Shown here: one piece after another, positions 53,208-62,774 of the stretch
How positions within the stretch are numbered: position 1 is the stretch's first letter
Layout: each line of letters opens with the position of its first letter
Source: Bradyrhizobium guangdongense
GTDB taxonomy: Bacteria > Pseudomonadota > Alphaproteobacteria > Rhizobiales > Xanthobacteraceae
Direction: 5' to 3'
Assembly (NCBI RefSeq): GCF_004114975.1
Contig: NZ_CP030051.1
Location: 2,480,001 to 2,544,000, forward strand
DNA: 64,000 bases
Position numbers and translations under genes: made by a program
Notes under the pieces: generated by a model
The model's database searches: none
Told to the model about the DNA's origin: nothing
What the model saw: only the letters and a program-made list of their open reading frames with translations

Positions 53208-53725
53208 TGGTTTCTCACCGTGCTCTCTGAAATGTTCAGCCGTTCACTAATTTCCTTATCAAGGTACCCACCTGCTGCGAGAAGAACAATCTCCTGTCTG
53301 CGAATTGAAAGCGAGCCGTCACGCGCGCTGGTAAATTCCTTCTCGTCAAAGACCATTCCGCCGGCGAACAACGTTTCGATTGCAGATGCCAATTGAGTAA
53401 CATCTCGATTTTTGGACAAGCACGCAACGCCACCTAGCTTCTTAACACGCGCAATGAGGTCCGAGGTGACGTCTGCACACAGGATGCCGAGACCCACATC
53501 GCAATGGCTAGGAGCGACCGTACGCAAAATCGATATGCCGTCTCCATCGGCTAGCCGGTAGTCGGCTAGGATCAGATCGATATCGGCCCTTGCGTCTACG
53601 AGTTGCAGCGCCTCTTGGGTGCCTGAAGCGACAACAACATCAAGATCATGGACCAGCTCGAAGAGAGCGCGTTTTAGCCCCTCCCGATAGATCGGGTGGT
53701 CGTCTACAAACAGCATCGTCCGCAT
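53126..53725 (-). CDS. NarL/LuxR-family response regulator
   Basis: A 199-residue two-domain regulator. The receiver has acidic residues in LFVDDHP and acceptor Asp55 in ILADYRLADG. The LuxR-type helix-turn-helix is at about 138-195 (VLLAAGGYLDKEISERLNIS then ESTVRNHWQHIFAQLG). It lies upstream of and overlaps the kinase gene, so both are one transcription unit. It may control the divergent exported PEPxxWA gene at 53920, an inference from position. Confidence 0.92.
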   Translation of the reverse strand: MRTMLFVDDHPIYREGLKRALFELVHDLDVVVASGTQEALQLVDARADIDLILADYRLADGDGISILRTVAPSHCDVGLGILCADVTSDLIARVKKLGGVACLSKNRDVTQLASAIETLFAGGMVFDEKEFTSARDGSLSIRRQEIVLLAAGGYLDKEISERLNISESTVRNHWQHIFAQLGASNRTEAVFKATRLGLI

Positions 53726-53919
53726 GGAACTTACCTATCTCCTATGAAAAACCAAACGCAGAATTTGCGACTGCATCTGTCGATATCGATAGATAGACGG
53801 CGGCAACAATCAATTGCACCCTGCTGGGGTACCGTGCCTTAGGGAGGCATAAATAGCCAGCCCTGGCGATCGGCGCAGGTAGACCGCTTGCACGAAAACA
53901 TGGAGCAGGAGAAATTTCC

Positions 53920-54534
53920 ATGAGGCTCTCGGCGATTTTCTTTTGTATTGGTTTTGGTGGAGCAGCCATGGCTTCCTCTGCTCACGCTTCGATTGTCAAT
54001 TACGACGCAACAAACCCTGCTGGCACCACCATTATACTTGCCGCGGGAACCTACCAGGTTCAGCTGATCGGCACTGCCGCAGGAGGCGCCTACGATGCTT
54101 GGGATCCCTGGTCAGGTGGGACGGTGTCAGGTTGTGACGGTACTGGCGCAAACTGCGCTCAAGGGTGGACCGACCGATTTACGATCTCCTTCAACGGTAA
54201 TACAACGCAATATCTGTTGCCCAGCAGCTCGTACTTCTCCACGGCGACCCAAGCGCTCACGGCGTATACGACGAGCCCGCTGGATCAGCAGGTTAATGGA
54301 GGTCTGTCAACGCCGGCCCCCAATCCAATAACGTTTTCCCTCGCCGCGGCAACTCCGGTGACTTTTGGCGTCGCGGACTTTCCCTATAACGACAACACGG
54401 GAGGAGTGTCTCTTGACGTCACTCCGATGACGAGCGCTGTACCGGAGCCGTCGACGTGGGCGATGTTGATGGTGGGTTTTCTAGGTCTCGTCGGTCTAGC
54501 TAATCGGCGAAAATCGCGATCGCAGCTGGCTTAG
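53920..54534 (+). CDS. Exported protein with PEPxxWA-CTERM sorting signal
   Basis: A 204-residue protein with signal peptide (MRLSAIFFCIGFGGAAMASS), a Thr/Ser/Gly-rich beta body (GTTIILAAGTYQVQLIGTAA, two Cys in GCDGTGANC), and C-terminal VPEPSTWAMLMVGFLGLVGL then NRRKSRS. This is the same sorting tail as at 50272. AGGAG lies ten bases before ATG. It is divergent from the regulator gene at 53725, with about 190 bp between. Confidence 0.88.
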   Translation: MRLSAIFFCIGFGGAAMASSAHASIVNYDATNPAGTTIILAAGTYQVQLIGTAAGGAYDAWDPWSGGTVSGCDGTGANCAQGWTDRFTISFNGNTTQYLLPSSSYFSTATQALTAYTTSPLDQQVNGGLSTPAPNPITFSLAAATPVTFGVADFPYNDNTGGVSLDVTPMTSAVPEPSTWAMLMVGFLGLVGLANRRKSRSQLA

Positions 54535-54783
54535 GGTTGCTGCTTCAACGCTTGGCTGCTTTTGCATGCCGGTTGTGCACTCCCGTGCGGCACATAGATG
54601 GTTGCGCAGACGATGGCTATTGGTGCTGCAACACAGTCATTGGCCGGATCGGCGCTCTAACGAATCTAACGAACAAGGCTCACTCTTTTCCCGAGGTGGG
54701 CCACGCCCTCGATAATGCGGAACTACGGCTGGAGGCTTCACACAAGCCGAGCTATTTCGCTTCCACTTCGTTGGAGCTCCTCG

Positions 54784-55017
54784 ATGCGCGCAATTGGGTT
54801 GATCATTGTAGGTATGTTCGCCGGCCTTGCCTGGTCTGTCGAGGCAAAGCAGTGCCCCGCGGACCCGTTCTTAGCATCTAAGACGATCTGGAATTGGGGC
54901 GAGTTCCGGACAGGAGAGGTTCGCACCGGCGTGCACCCATGCGGGCGCAAGATGACTTGCATCGGCGGAAAGATTTCGGGCAACGTCATCATCAAGCGAT
55001 CATGTCATTGGGATTGA
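54784..55017 (+). CDS. Small exported Cys-containing protein
   Basis: A 77-residue protein with signal peptide (MRAIGLIIVGMFAGLAWSVE). The mature part has four Cys (KQCPADPF, HPCGRKMTCIGG, RSCHWD) that could form two disulfides in the periplasm. GGAG lies upstream of ATG 54784. Unknown family. Confidence 0.6.
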   Translation: MRAIGLIIVGMFAGLAWSVEAKQCPADPFLASKTIWNWGEFRTGEVRTGVHPCGRKMTCIGGKISGNVIIKRSCHWD

Positions 55018-55422
55018 AGAAGGCTGATCGCTACTCCGTTCGACAGAGACGTGCGTGTGCTCTCTGGGCAAATCGTCCTTCGCCATCTTGTCGGCATTCG
55101 GCCTTTGTTGCCTGTCAAAAACTCATCGCGGTGTGAGCCTTGCTTAGAATTTTTCTGAAGTTCGAGGACGCCGACTCATTGAGGCGCAGCCATAGCTACG
55201 GCGTGTACCCACAGACGGTTCTCGCGGATCGGCGCGTGGGTGTCTGCCCCAGGGCGCGGCGGCGGCGGAATAGCGGGTATTTCTCAATTGCCGCTTTGGA
55301 CCATACCTTCGAAGGCATGTCCAATCAGCAGATCAGCAGCGAAACCATTAGGCGCAAAGAACAGTTCCATCCGAGCCGGCGCGCTTCGAGAGGTCTCTTC
55401 GAGTGAAGACCGGGAGGAAACT
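55018..55422. other. Intergenic region, no gene supported
   Basis: An 88-codon forward frame from 55140 has no domain or ribosome-binding site and ends in an Arg/Ser-rich stretch. Nothing else was seen. Confidence 0.35.
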
Positions 55423-55920
55423 CTAGGGCTGCCCCTTGACGCGCTCGAACGTTAAAATCCCAACTCCTTCACGCCCGTCAATCGGACTTTTATTCCTTTC
55501 GGTCTTGAGGATAAGCTTGTCGTCTCCGACAGAATAGAAACGAACCTGATCCGTTCCAAGTCGGCGACCATCCCACTCGATATCAATGTGATGGATCACT
55601 TTGCCGGGTGATAGCGTGTAAGTGCCGCCGTAAGCCAACATCCCCTTGTGCAGTTTGATCCGCTCCTCATCGCTGGGCTCGGCGCGCGGGCGTGGCTGAT
55701 CGGCCGATACAAAAAACGCGAACATCCGGCCGTCGGCTGCGTAGCTCAGATAGCCGTCGGGTCTTTCGCCCAGTTGGTTGTAACGCTCACCGCTGGCAGC
55801 GACCTCTCGGACAAACGACTGCAGCTTCCATGTCCCGAGCAACGGATTTTCGTCGGCTACGGCGTACATTGAAGCAAGCACCATCAGAAACGGCAAAAGG
55901 AGCAACGTTCTTCGGGTCAT
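55423..55920 (-). CDS. Exported lipocalin-like domain protein
   Basis: A 165-residue protein with a signal peptide (MTRRTLLLLPFLMVLASMYA). The lipocalin-like pattern follows: NPLLGTWKLQSFV, GYLSYAADGRMFAFFVSADQ, YGGTYTLSPGKVIHHIDIEW and KLILKT. AGGAGG lies seven bases before ATG 55920. It probably binds a small hydrophobic ligand in the periplasm. Confidence 0.8.
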   Translation of the reverse strand: MTRRTLLLLPFLMVLASMYAVADENPLLGTWKLQSFVREVAASGERYNQLGERPDGYLSYAADGRMFAFFVSADQPRPRAEPSDEERIKLHKGMLAYGGTYTLSPGKVIHHIDIEWDGRRLGTDQVRFYSVGDDKLILKTERNKSPIDGREGVGILTFERVKGQP

Positions 55921-56046
55921 GCGAACCTCCTGGTGATAGGTATGACATCGGCTACGAAACCTGAGTACGTGAAGGCAAACTTTGCCGTCGTTCAGACCGT
56001 CAAGCAAAAGAAGCGGCTGCTGGTAAGCGAGTGTGCTGGTACAAAT

Positions 56047-57036
56047 TTATCGATCGAGCTTGAATGCGTCCTTTAAAAATGTCCTGATTGTGCCAGTTGC
56101 CCATTCCGTGGCCATGGGGTCGTGGCCCAGGTGTGGGCCGTGTGCAACACAGTCGTCCTTGTAGCTGAAGGGCTGGCTGGTCTCGGCATTGATGAGAAGC
56201 CCGCCGGGTCGTTCCTCAATCCTGCATTTTCGCACACTCTCATAGGTCGGAGCGAGTGCGGATGGCTGAGCGCCGAGCGGATTATCGAACGCGTGCGATG
56301 CGTTCTGGCATTCGGTCATCTCGACATCCTGGCCGTTTTTCCTGAGCCGCTCCACGTAACTTCTGCACGCCGAAACCGGATTGTAGTCGTCAGATGTACC
56401 GGCGAAGATCCGGATGGGCCGCTTCTCAACGTCGCCGTCGTCGATGTAGCTCGTCATACAATCGGGGTAAAACGGTAAATAGGCGACAAAATCCAGACCA
56501 GACCTATTCCACATCCGTTGAAACCTCTTCAGACTGGCGTACAGCGCGGCCTGACCGCCCCGCGAGAAGCCCATGAGAGCGATGCGTCGCGGATCGACGC
56601 GCGGGTGCTGGCCAACAACCTCGAGTGCACGATAAATGTCGAGGATGAAATTCAGGCGACCAAGCAGTGCTTGGTTGCTGTTCACTTCCGCTAGCCCGCG
56701 CCCAGTGAATCCGTCGAGCGCAAATGTCGAGATCCCGGCTGCATTGAGCTCTCTTGACCAATATTCGATTTTTGGCGCGAAGCCGCCAGAGCCATGCTGG
56801 AGCACGACGAGCGGCAGGCGACCAGTCCCCTGCGCGATGCGAAGCTCACCGGTTAGAGTGGTTGGCGTGCCGCTCGTATCGCCTGTAAGAAACTGCCGAT
56901 CGGTCAGCGTCAATGTCTGAATCGATCGAAGCTCGGTTCGCGCGGCGAAATCTCTCACCCCAATCTCGGTGGCTGGAGCAGATGACGAGAAAGCGATTAG
57001 AGCAATAACTGCAGCGCCTTGGCAACGGACCTTCAT
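56047..57036 (-). CDS. Exported dienelactone-hydrolase-like alpha/beta hydrolase
   Basis: A 329-residue protein with a signal peptide (to about residue 23). The triad fits Ser158 in GFSRGG, Asp216/217 in AGTSDDYNP and His248 in NASHAFDNP. The oxyanion region is VVLQHGSGGF. Dienelactone-hydrolase-type enzymes cleave lactones or esters; this one would act in the periplasm. It lies between a lipocalin-like gene and a LuxR gene on the same strand. Confidence 0.87.
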   Translation of the reverse strand: MKVRCQGAAVIALIAFSSSAPATEIGVRDFAARTELRSIQTLTLTDRQFLTGDTSGTPTTLTGELRIAQGTGRLPLVVLQHGSGGFAPKIEYWSRELNAAGISTFALDGFTGRGLAEVNSNQALLGRLNFILDIYRALEVVGQHPRVDPRRIALMGFSRGGQAALYASLKRFQRMWNRSGLDFVAYLPFYPDCMTSYIDDGDVEKRPIRIFAGTSDDYNPVSACRSYVERLRKNGQDVEMTECQNASHAFDNPLGAQPSALAPTYESVRKCRIEERPGGLLINAETSQPFSYKDDCVAHGPHLGHDPMATEWATGTIRTFLKDAFKLDR

Positions 57037-57109
57037 AGCTCGTCCCTCCGATGCTCTTAAGACTTCTCATCCTCTGAAGTCATGCCCGACATTTGGGCGG
57101 ACGGCCCCT

Positions 57110-58210
57110 TCATTGGGCGAGTGTTGTCGGTGGCGTAGAGGTCATCAGCAGGTGAATCAGCTCGGCTTGCCGTGACGTCTTCGTTTTATTGAAGATCCGG
57201 TGCAAGTGGGTTTTGACCGTAGCCTCGCTGATACCCATGAGGGCTGCCGCTTCTGATAGGCTGAGCCCCGGGAGGAGCGCGTTAAGGACGCGCAGCTCCC
57301 CCTCCGTGAGGCCGTAGAGCCTCGCGAAAGCAGCATTGGCCGGCGAGACGGCCTTGACCGGATCCTGAACGAAAACCGCCGCCATTGCTGTGAAGTGACG
57401 CGCAGCGCGCGCGCCCACGGACAACGCCGCAACATGAGCGATAAACCCCGAACCTGCCCCATCGGACAGCGCTATGGCGCGACCAGGCCGTCGCACCGGC
57501 TTGAAATCCCGTTCGATCTCGCGCAGTTCGGCCGTAAGCAAGTCCTGACCCCTTTGGTCGGTAGCGACGAGTCTGCCTTCCTTGAGCCGGAGGACTTTGC
57601 CGGCCCTGACCTGGTCCCGCGCCACGCGATTCAAATACGCCACCCCACCGTCGGCGCGAATGAAGTAGACGCCCGTACTTAGAGCCTCGAGACTTGCTTC
57701 GAACATCTCCGAAGCAAGGCGCTTTGCGTTTATGCTGCGGAACATGCGTACCGCCCTGGCAATGTGCGGAGCAATAATGCGCATCCGGGCCAAGTCGCCA
57801 TCCGTGTAGCGTTCGTCCGTCCGAACGGCTTCAAGAATGGCTCTGCTGCTCTCTCCCGTCGGCATCACCACCATGAGTGTGTCGAAAATATCTTGATCTC
57901 GCCATGGCTCGGCGCTGCCGATGGTGATGTGTGGGGCCACCTGGCTTTGAGCGACTGGCTCGCCCGGGGTGATGAACTCGACTTCGCGGGAGCTTACTGG
58001 CTCTGCTCGAGACGGATAGGAAGAAATGCGGTGCTCACAACCCGCCTCCACCGAGAACACGAGCCGCTCTTCATCGTTGTCGATCACGATCCTGCAACCG
58101 GAACTCCCACTAATTGCTGCCAGCCGGTGCAGCGCGCCGAACCACGGCTCCGATGCCAAGGCGCTCTCGTAGATCGTCAGAATGGTCTCTGAGAGGGGTT
58201 CAATGGGCAT
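57110..58210 (-). CDS. LuxR-family transcriptional regulator
   Basis: A 366-residue regulator, MPIEPLSETILTIYESALAS, with an uncharacterised N-terminal region and a PAS-like middle (TGVYFIRADGGVAYLNRVAR). The C-terminal LuxR helix-turn-helix follows (LTEGELRVLNALLPGLSLSE then AAALMGISEATVKTHLHRIF). It has no receiver domain, so it is not a two-component output. The protein at 62775 is its paralogue in the same layout. It may control the divergent genes starting at 58446. Confidence 0.85.
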   Translation of the reverse strand: MPIEPLSETILTIYESALASEPWFGALHRLAAISGSSGCRIVIDNDEERLVFSVEAGCEHRISSYPSRAEPVSSREVEFITPGEPVAQSQVAPHITIGSAEPWRDQDIFDTLMVVMPTGESSRAILEAVRTDERYTDGDLARMRIIAPHIARAVRMFRSINAKRLASEMFEASLEALSTGVYFIRADGGVAYLNRVARDQVRAGKVLRLKEGRLVATDQRGQDLLTAELREIERDFKPVRRPGRAIALSDGAGSGFIAHVAALSVGARAARHFTAMAAVFVQDPVKAVSPANAAFARLYGLTEGELRVLNALLPGLSLSEAAALMGISEATVKTHLHRIFNKTKTSRQAELIHLLMTSTPPTTLAQ

Positions 58211-58445
58211 TTTCGATCGACCCACGCCTCCGGATCAACAGACCCCCACATACCGCAGGCGATCGGGAGCGATGATCCCTTTTTAGAGTACCAGAACACT
58301 CGCACAGCGGAAGCCGTGTCGGCGTCAACCGAACGGATGACGCGTCCTTTTCGATTGTTCTGTATTGTCTTTGTGGGGCTGGTGAAGACCGGATCGGACG
58401 AAGGATCTTAGCGAAGCGATTTCCTTAAAATTGAAAGGGGGCAAT

Positions 58446-58643
58446 ATGGCTCCTCCAGTCCATTTTGCACAAAATAGTGGCTCCACAGCCAAGCCGGACA
58501 GCCGAACAGCCGGATCGGGCGCAGCAGGCGTGCTTGTCATGGCCGCGGCTGGAATTATCGTCGCGGTGATGCTCATTGTCGAGAGCACGGCAAGCCCCGC
58601 GCAGCGAGACCAGCTCTTTCAAGCAACGCACGTCTTCCCCTAA
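58446..58643 (+). CDS. Small membrane protein, unknown function
   Basis: A 65-residue protein, MAPPVHFAQNSGSTAKPDSR, with one TM helix (GAAGVLVMAAAGIIVAVMLI). AAGGGGG lies upstream of ATG 58446. It is the first forward gene after the divergent LuxR gene. Confidence 0.6.
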   Translation: MAPPVHFAQNSGSTAKPDSRTAGSGAAGVLVMAAAGIIVAVMLIVESTASPAQRDQLFQATHVFP

Positions 58644-58714
58644 GCAGTGGCTCAAGACCGCCTTCGTGCGCAATTCAGAGCACAAGTGCAGTCGTGTACC
58701 TTCGGAGATGAACG

Positions 58715-58936
58715 ATGAGAGCTTTGGGCTTTGCGAGTCAAACGAGGGCACGCCTTTCCTTCTCTTCTCGCGGTCATGGCGGCATTGGAATTCTCGGCCG
58801 AATGCTGGAAGCACTGCATCACTCCCGCGAGCAGCAAGCCCGACGTTTTCTAAAGGACTACCGCCTCCTCCTTGAGGAGCAGCAATCTCCTCGAGACGAG
58901 GCTCCGACAACTTTTGGAGGCAAATCATGCGTCTAA
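58715..58936 (+). CDS. Small helical protein, doubtful
   Basis: A 73-residue frame with a convincing helix in the middle (MLEALHHSREQQARRFLKDY then RLLLEEQ), a phrase common in small rhizobial proteins. Ends are less convincing. A start at the internal ATG near 58802 is possible. Confidence 0.4.
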   Translation: MRALGFASQTRARLSFSSRGHGGIGILGRMLEALHHSREQQARRFLKDYRLLLEEQQSPRDEAPTTFGGKSCV

Positions 58937-59112
58937 ATGACGTGTCGCGGGTCGGATCGAAACAACCGAACCGTGGCGTATCAAAGGCCGCAATTCCGGT
59001 CATTCTAGCGGTGTTCTTCATCCTGCATTTCATGGCGATTCTGAGCCTGCAGCAGTCAGGTACCGTGAAGAACGACATCGAAGAACAGGCTCTCGGACAA
59101 TCGCGAGATTAG
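58927..59112 (+). CDS. Small single-pass membrane protein
   Basis: A 61-residue protein, MRLNDVSRVGSKQPNRGVSK, one TM helix (AAIPVILAVFFILHFMAILS) and an acidic tail. GGAGG lies seven bases before ATG. It precedes the TauE/SafE gene by 19 bp and is probably in the same operon. Confidence 0.65.
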   Translation: MRLNDVSRVGSKQPNRGVSKAAIPVILAVFFILHFMAILSLQQSGTVKNDIEEQALGQSRD

Positions 59113-59131
59113 TGTTCCAATACAGGTTCGT

Positions 59132-59863
59132 ATGATGGTCGGTCCGGAATCTGTTTTGTTGCTGAGCTTGGCCGTCTTCTCCGGGGCTTTCGTCTCGGGA
59201 GTCGCAGGCTTCGCCTTCTCCGCCGTTGCAGGCGCGATCTTGCTGCATATCCTGCAGCCGATGGAAGCGGTGCCGCTGATGATGGCGTGCAGCGTCGGCG
59301 TGCAGGCGGCAAATCTTTGGGCGCTCCGCCAGGAGATCCGTTGGATCGAAAGTCTCATTCTTACAATCGGCGGACTGCTCGGGCTTCCATTGGCGTTGTG
59401 GGCTCTCCGCAACACGGACGCCCGGACGTTTCAACAAATCTTCGGCGCGGTCATCGCAGCCTATGCCGCCTGGATGCTGTTCAGGCCGAGCAACCCTTAC
59501 GTCCACCAAATGAATCGGGTCAGCAACGCGCTGATTGGCTTCGGGGGTGGTTTGATCGGCGGATTGACAGCGATGCCCGGGGCGCTGCCGACAATCTGGT
59601 GCGACCTACATGGCCTTACCAAGAAGCAGCAGCGCGGGCTCGTTCAGCCCTTCATCGCAGTCATGCAAATTGTGGCGCTCTGTATCATGCTGGCCCGTCA
59701 CGACCTATCACCGAAACTCTTTATCGAAATCGGCTTGAGCATTCCCGCCCTGGCTGCCGGGTCCGCTCTTGGCCTTCTGGTGTTCCGGTCGATCAATGAG
59801 GTCGCCTTCAGACGACTGATCCTGGGCGTTCTGTTGATTTCTGGTGCCATGCTTGTTGCCTGA
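59132..59863 (+). CDS. TauE/SafE-family membrane permease
   Basis: A 243-residue membrane protein of the TauE/SafE (DUF81) family, with about eight TM helices, SGVAGFAFSAVAGAILLHIL near the N-terminus and the family's second half repeat FGGGLIGGLTAMPGALPTIW. Members export or take up sulfonates, sulfite or small organic acids. Nine bases separate it from the LrgA-type gene, implying one operon. Confidence 0.88.
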   Translation: MMVGPESVLLLSLAVFSGAFVSGVAGFAFSAVAGAILLHILQPMEAVPLMMACSVGVQAANLWALRQEIRWIESLILTIGGLLGLPLALWALRNTDARTFQQIFGAVIAAYAAWMLFRPSNPYVHQMNRVSNALIGFGGGLIGGLTAMPGALPTIWCDLHGLTKKQQRGLVQPFIAVMQIVALCIMLARHDLSPKLFIEIGLSIPALAAGSALGLLVFRSINEVAFRRLILGVLLISGAMLVA

Positions 59864-59872
59864 GAGGTCGCC

Positions 59873-60271
59873 ATGCTGGAGCAGATCGCCCGTGTCCTAT
59901 TTTGGCTCGGCCTCGGCGAGATCCTGACTAAGATGCTCTCGCTGCCCGTTCCGAGCGCCGTGCTCGGTCTCGCTCTCCTGTACGCCGAGCTTTCGGTAAG
60001 GGGCGAAGTCCCTCCTGAGCTGGAAAAGCTTGCTGACAAATTGCTCCAGCTTCTCGGACTGCTCTTCGTTCCGGCCGGGGTTGGGGTCATCGCCCACCTG
60101 GATGTGTTCCGAGGCGAGGCGCTGCCGATATTGGCGGCCGTGATCGGCGGAACGGCAGTCACCATCTGCACAACGGCCCTGGTGGTGAACCACGTTGCGA
60201 GGAGCCGTCGGCGCAATCGCCCGGGCCGGTTCGATGCACCGACGGAAGCAAGGTCACGTGTCCGGTCTTGA
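59873..60271 (+). CDS. CidA/LrgA-family membrane protein
   Basis: A 132-residue holin-like protein with four TM helices: SLPVPSAVLGLALLYAELSV, LEKLADKLLQLLGLLFVPAG and VGVIAHLDVFRGEALPILAA are typical. The last 25 residues are basic. LrgA/CidA proteins partner LrgB/CidB; in bacteria and plants the pair is linked to export of glycolate, pyruvate or similar acids and to lysis control. It overlaps the LrgB gene by 14 bp. Confidence 0.88.
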   Translation: MLEQIARVLFWLGLGEILTKMLSLPVPSAVLGLALLYAELSVRGEVPPELEKLADKLLQLLGLLFVPAGVGVIAHLDVFRGEALPILAAVIGGTAVTICTTALVVNHVARSRRRNRPGRFDAPTEARSRVRS

Positions 60272-60983
60272 GCATCTCGCGCCATCCTCCCTGCGCACTC
60301 TGGCTGAGCAGCCGCTGCTCGCCACAGGCGGGACGGTGCTCATTTACCTGGTGGGCAGTCGTATCTCTCGCGCGAGCGGCCACCATCCAATCCTGAATCT
60401 CACGCTGCTCGCGATCGTGATCGTTGCGTGCTGCCTCGACGCCATCGGCATTCCCTACGAAACCTACCTGAGGGCAGCGGATCACATTCACTTCATGCTG
60501 GGTCCTGCTGTCGTTCTGCTGTCTGTGCCCCTGTTTCGACAACGCGCCACGATCTGCGGCTCTGCCCCTCTGATTGCGTTGGCGCTGACGATAGGCCTGC
60601 CGATCGGAATCATAAGTGGGGCGGGTATTGCCTGGGCGCTGGGAGCTAGTCCGCGCGTCGTTCTATCTCTCGCTCCAAAGTCGGTGACCAGTGGCATAGC
60701 CCTCGGAATATCCGAGCAGATTGGCGGGGTGCCAGGCTTGACGGTGGTGGTCGTCATCATGACCGGTATCACGGGCGCGGTTCTCGGTCCGATCATCACG
60801 CGCCTGGCTAAGATAGAGGATGCTCGCATCGTCGGACTAGCCATGGGCATCGCCTCGCACGGCATCGGCACGGCGCGTGCGCTCCAGATCGGTGAGACAG
60901 CCGGCGCATTTTCGGGACTTGGAATGGCGCTGAACGGTGTGCTCACATCTGTTCTGCTGCCGGTCATCATATATTTTATATGA
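60258..60983 (+). CDS. LrgB-family membrane protein
   Basis: A protein of about 241 residues with multiple TM helices and LrgB signatures: FMLGPAVVLLSVPLFRQR, LSLAPKSVTSGIALGISEQI, GLAMGIASHGIGTARAL. GTG 60258 is chosen because family N-termini begin near there; ATG 60234 is an alternative. With LrgA it forms a two-component carboxylate exporter-type pair. Confidence 0.9.
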   Translation: MSGLEHLAPSSLRTLAEQPLLATGGTVLIYLVGSRISRASGHHPILNLTLLAIVIVACCLDAIGIPYETYLRAADHIHFMLGPAVVLLSVPLFRQRATICGSAPLIALALTIGLPIGIISGAGIAWALGASPRVVLSLAPKSVTSGIALGISEQIGGVPGLTVVVVIMTGITGAVLGPIITRLAKIEDARIVGLAMGIASHGIGTARALQIGETAGAFSGLGMALNGVLTSVLLPVIIYFI

Positions 60984-61164
60984 TGTTATCTGATGCTGAT
61001 CGCCGTCCCTCGACGCGAGAAGCTGCGGTCTGCTCGTGCTGATTGTGGGCTGCGTTCGCCGCTTAGGCGTTTCGCGAGGATCTCGCATGCAGCTCCATGC
61101 TGCAGATCTTGCGAGAGACTGTGATAGGATAGCATTGGCCGGCGCGAGACGAGCGAGATCTCTG

Positions 61165-62715
61165 ATGGCAACATCTAGCGATGAGTATCTGGAAACCGCC
61201 ATCTCACCCGGTCATGCGCGGACGCGCCGGGCTATCACCCGGATCGCGCAGGCCGATACTGCCGCAATACACTACTGGTCAGCCACCCGACTCGCGCGAG
61301 CGATCCGACAAAAGCAGATCGGCTGCGCCGAGTTGCTGGCGGCGTTTCTGTCCCGAATCGAAAAGCACAATCCGCGCCTCACCGCGATCGTCGACCTCGA
61401 TCTCGCGGGTGCCCGCAAACAAGCCGAGGCGGCAGATGCCGCTTTGGCGCGCGACAGCGCCGTCGGCCCCTTGCACGGCATCCCTATGACGGTGAAGGAT
61501 TCCGTTGACGTGGCCGGGCTCGCCTCTACCTGGGGCTTCGGCGAGCTGAAGAACAATCGTCCCGCAAAGAGCGCGCAGGTTGTTGAGGCTTTAACCGAAG
61601 CGGGCGCGATCGTCTTCGGCAAGACGAACGTTCCGCTCGGATTATTGAGCTGGGAGACCTTTAACGATGTCTTCGGCACCACCAATAATCCCTGGGATGT
61701 GACGTGTTCTCCCGGAGGATCGTCCGGCGGTGCGGCAGCCGCCCTTGCAGCCGGGCTTTCGGCGCTTGAATTGGGCAGCGACAGCGCGGGATCATCGCGC
61801 GGCCCAGCGCATTACTGCGGCATCTATGCCCATAAGCCAACATACGGTGTCGTTTCGATCGAGGGACAGTCGCTTCCGGGGGTCGGATCCGTACCCGACA
61901 TCATGGTTCTTGGACCCATGGCCCGCAGCGCCGAAGATCTCGCGGTCGCGCTTGACGTGATGGCCGGGCCGGACGAAGCCAAAGCCGCAGCTTGGCGGGT
62001 CACGTTGCCGCGATCGCGCCTGACCAAGCTTTCGGAGTTCAAGGTCGCCATCATGAGCGAGCATGACGGTTACGACGTTGACCGCGAGGTGCAGGCGCGC
62101 CTCGATGAATTGGGCGGATTTCTGTCGCGACGCGGAGCACACGTCAGTTCGCAAGCGCGCCCCGAAATCGATTTCGACGCCGCCCACCGGCTTTGCCTCA
62201 ATCTAATCTGCGCCTCGGCTGCAGGAGCAATACCGGAGCCTTATTGGACGCAGCTGACGCGCATGGCGCGGCTGACGGCCGCACGAGTTGACTCCGAGCT
62301 CACGAGCGTGATCCGAGGCTACACACAATCCCATCGCGAGTGGATCAGAAACGATCAAGTGCGACGGCAGCTCCAGACGACATGGGGCTCATTCTTTCGG
62401 GACTACGACGTTCTGCTGACGCCGGTTGCCGCAACTGCCGCATTACCCCACGATCAGAGCAGTCGAATTGATCGGTTCCGCAAGATCGTGGTGAATGGCA
62501 AGCGCGTGCCGGCAACTGACCAATGGTTCTGGGCGGGATTGCCTGCGGCCGCCTATCTGCCGGCAACCATCGCGCCGATCGGGTTTACCTCAGCCGGTCT
62601 CCCCGTTGGCGTACAGATCATCGGTCCGCAATATTCCGATCATACGTGTCTATCGTTCGCACACCTGCTCGAGCAGGAATATCATTCTTTCGTACCGCCT
62701 CCGGGCTGGAATTGA
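61165..62715 (+). CDS. Amidase signature-family hydrolase
   Basis: A 516-residue amidase. The Ser-cisSer-Lys triad is present: Lys111 (PMTVKDSV), cis-Ser in CSPGGSSGGA at 181-190, and nucleophile Ser210 in SDSAGSSRGPA. The usual GGSxRxP appears here as AGSSRGP. It hydrolyses an amide or related bond; the substrate is unknown. It follows lrgB by 182 bp and precedes the frameshifted LuxR gene, so it may be part of the same regulated group. Confidence 0.88.
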   Translation: MATSSDEYLETAISPGHARTRRAITRIAQADTAAIHYWSATRLARAIRQKQIGCAELLAAFLSRIEKHNPRLTAIVDLDLAGARKQAEAADAALARDSAVGPLHGIPMTVKDSVDVAGLASTWGFGELKNNRPAKSAQVVEALTEAGAIVFGKTNVPLGLLSWETFNDVFGTTNNPWDVTCSPGGSSGGAAAALAAGLSALELGSDSAGSSRGPAHYCGIYAHKPTYGVVSIEGQSLPGVGSVPDIMVLGPMARSAEDLAVALDVMAGPDEAKAAAWRVTLPRSRLTKLSEFKVAIMSEHDGYDVDREVQARLDELGGFLSRRGAHVSSQARPEIDFDAAHRLCLNLICASAAGAIPEPYWTQLTRMARLTAARVDSELTSVIRGYTQSHREWIRNDQVRRQLQTTWGSFFRDYDVLLTPVAATAALPHDQSSRIDRFRKIVVNGKRVPATDQWFWAGLPAAAYLPATIAPIGFTSAGLPVGVQIIGPQYSDHTCLSFAHLLEQEYHSFVPPPGWN

Positions 62716-62774
62716 ATGCGCAACACGAATTTCGTGTAGTTCTATATTGATGTCAGTCATTTGACCGGAGCATC

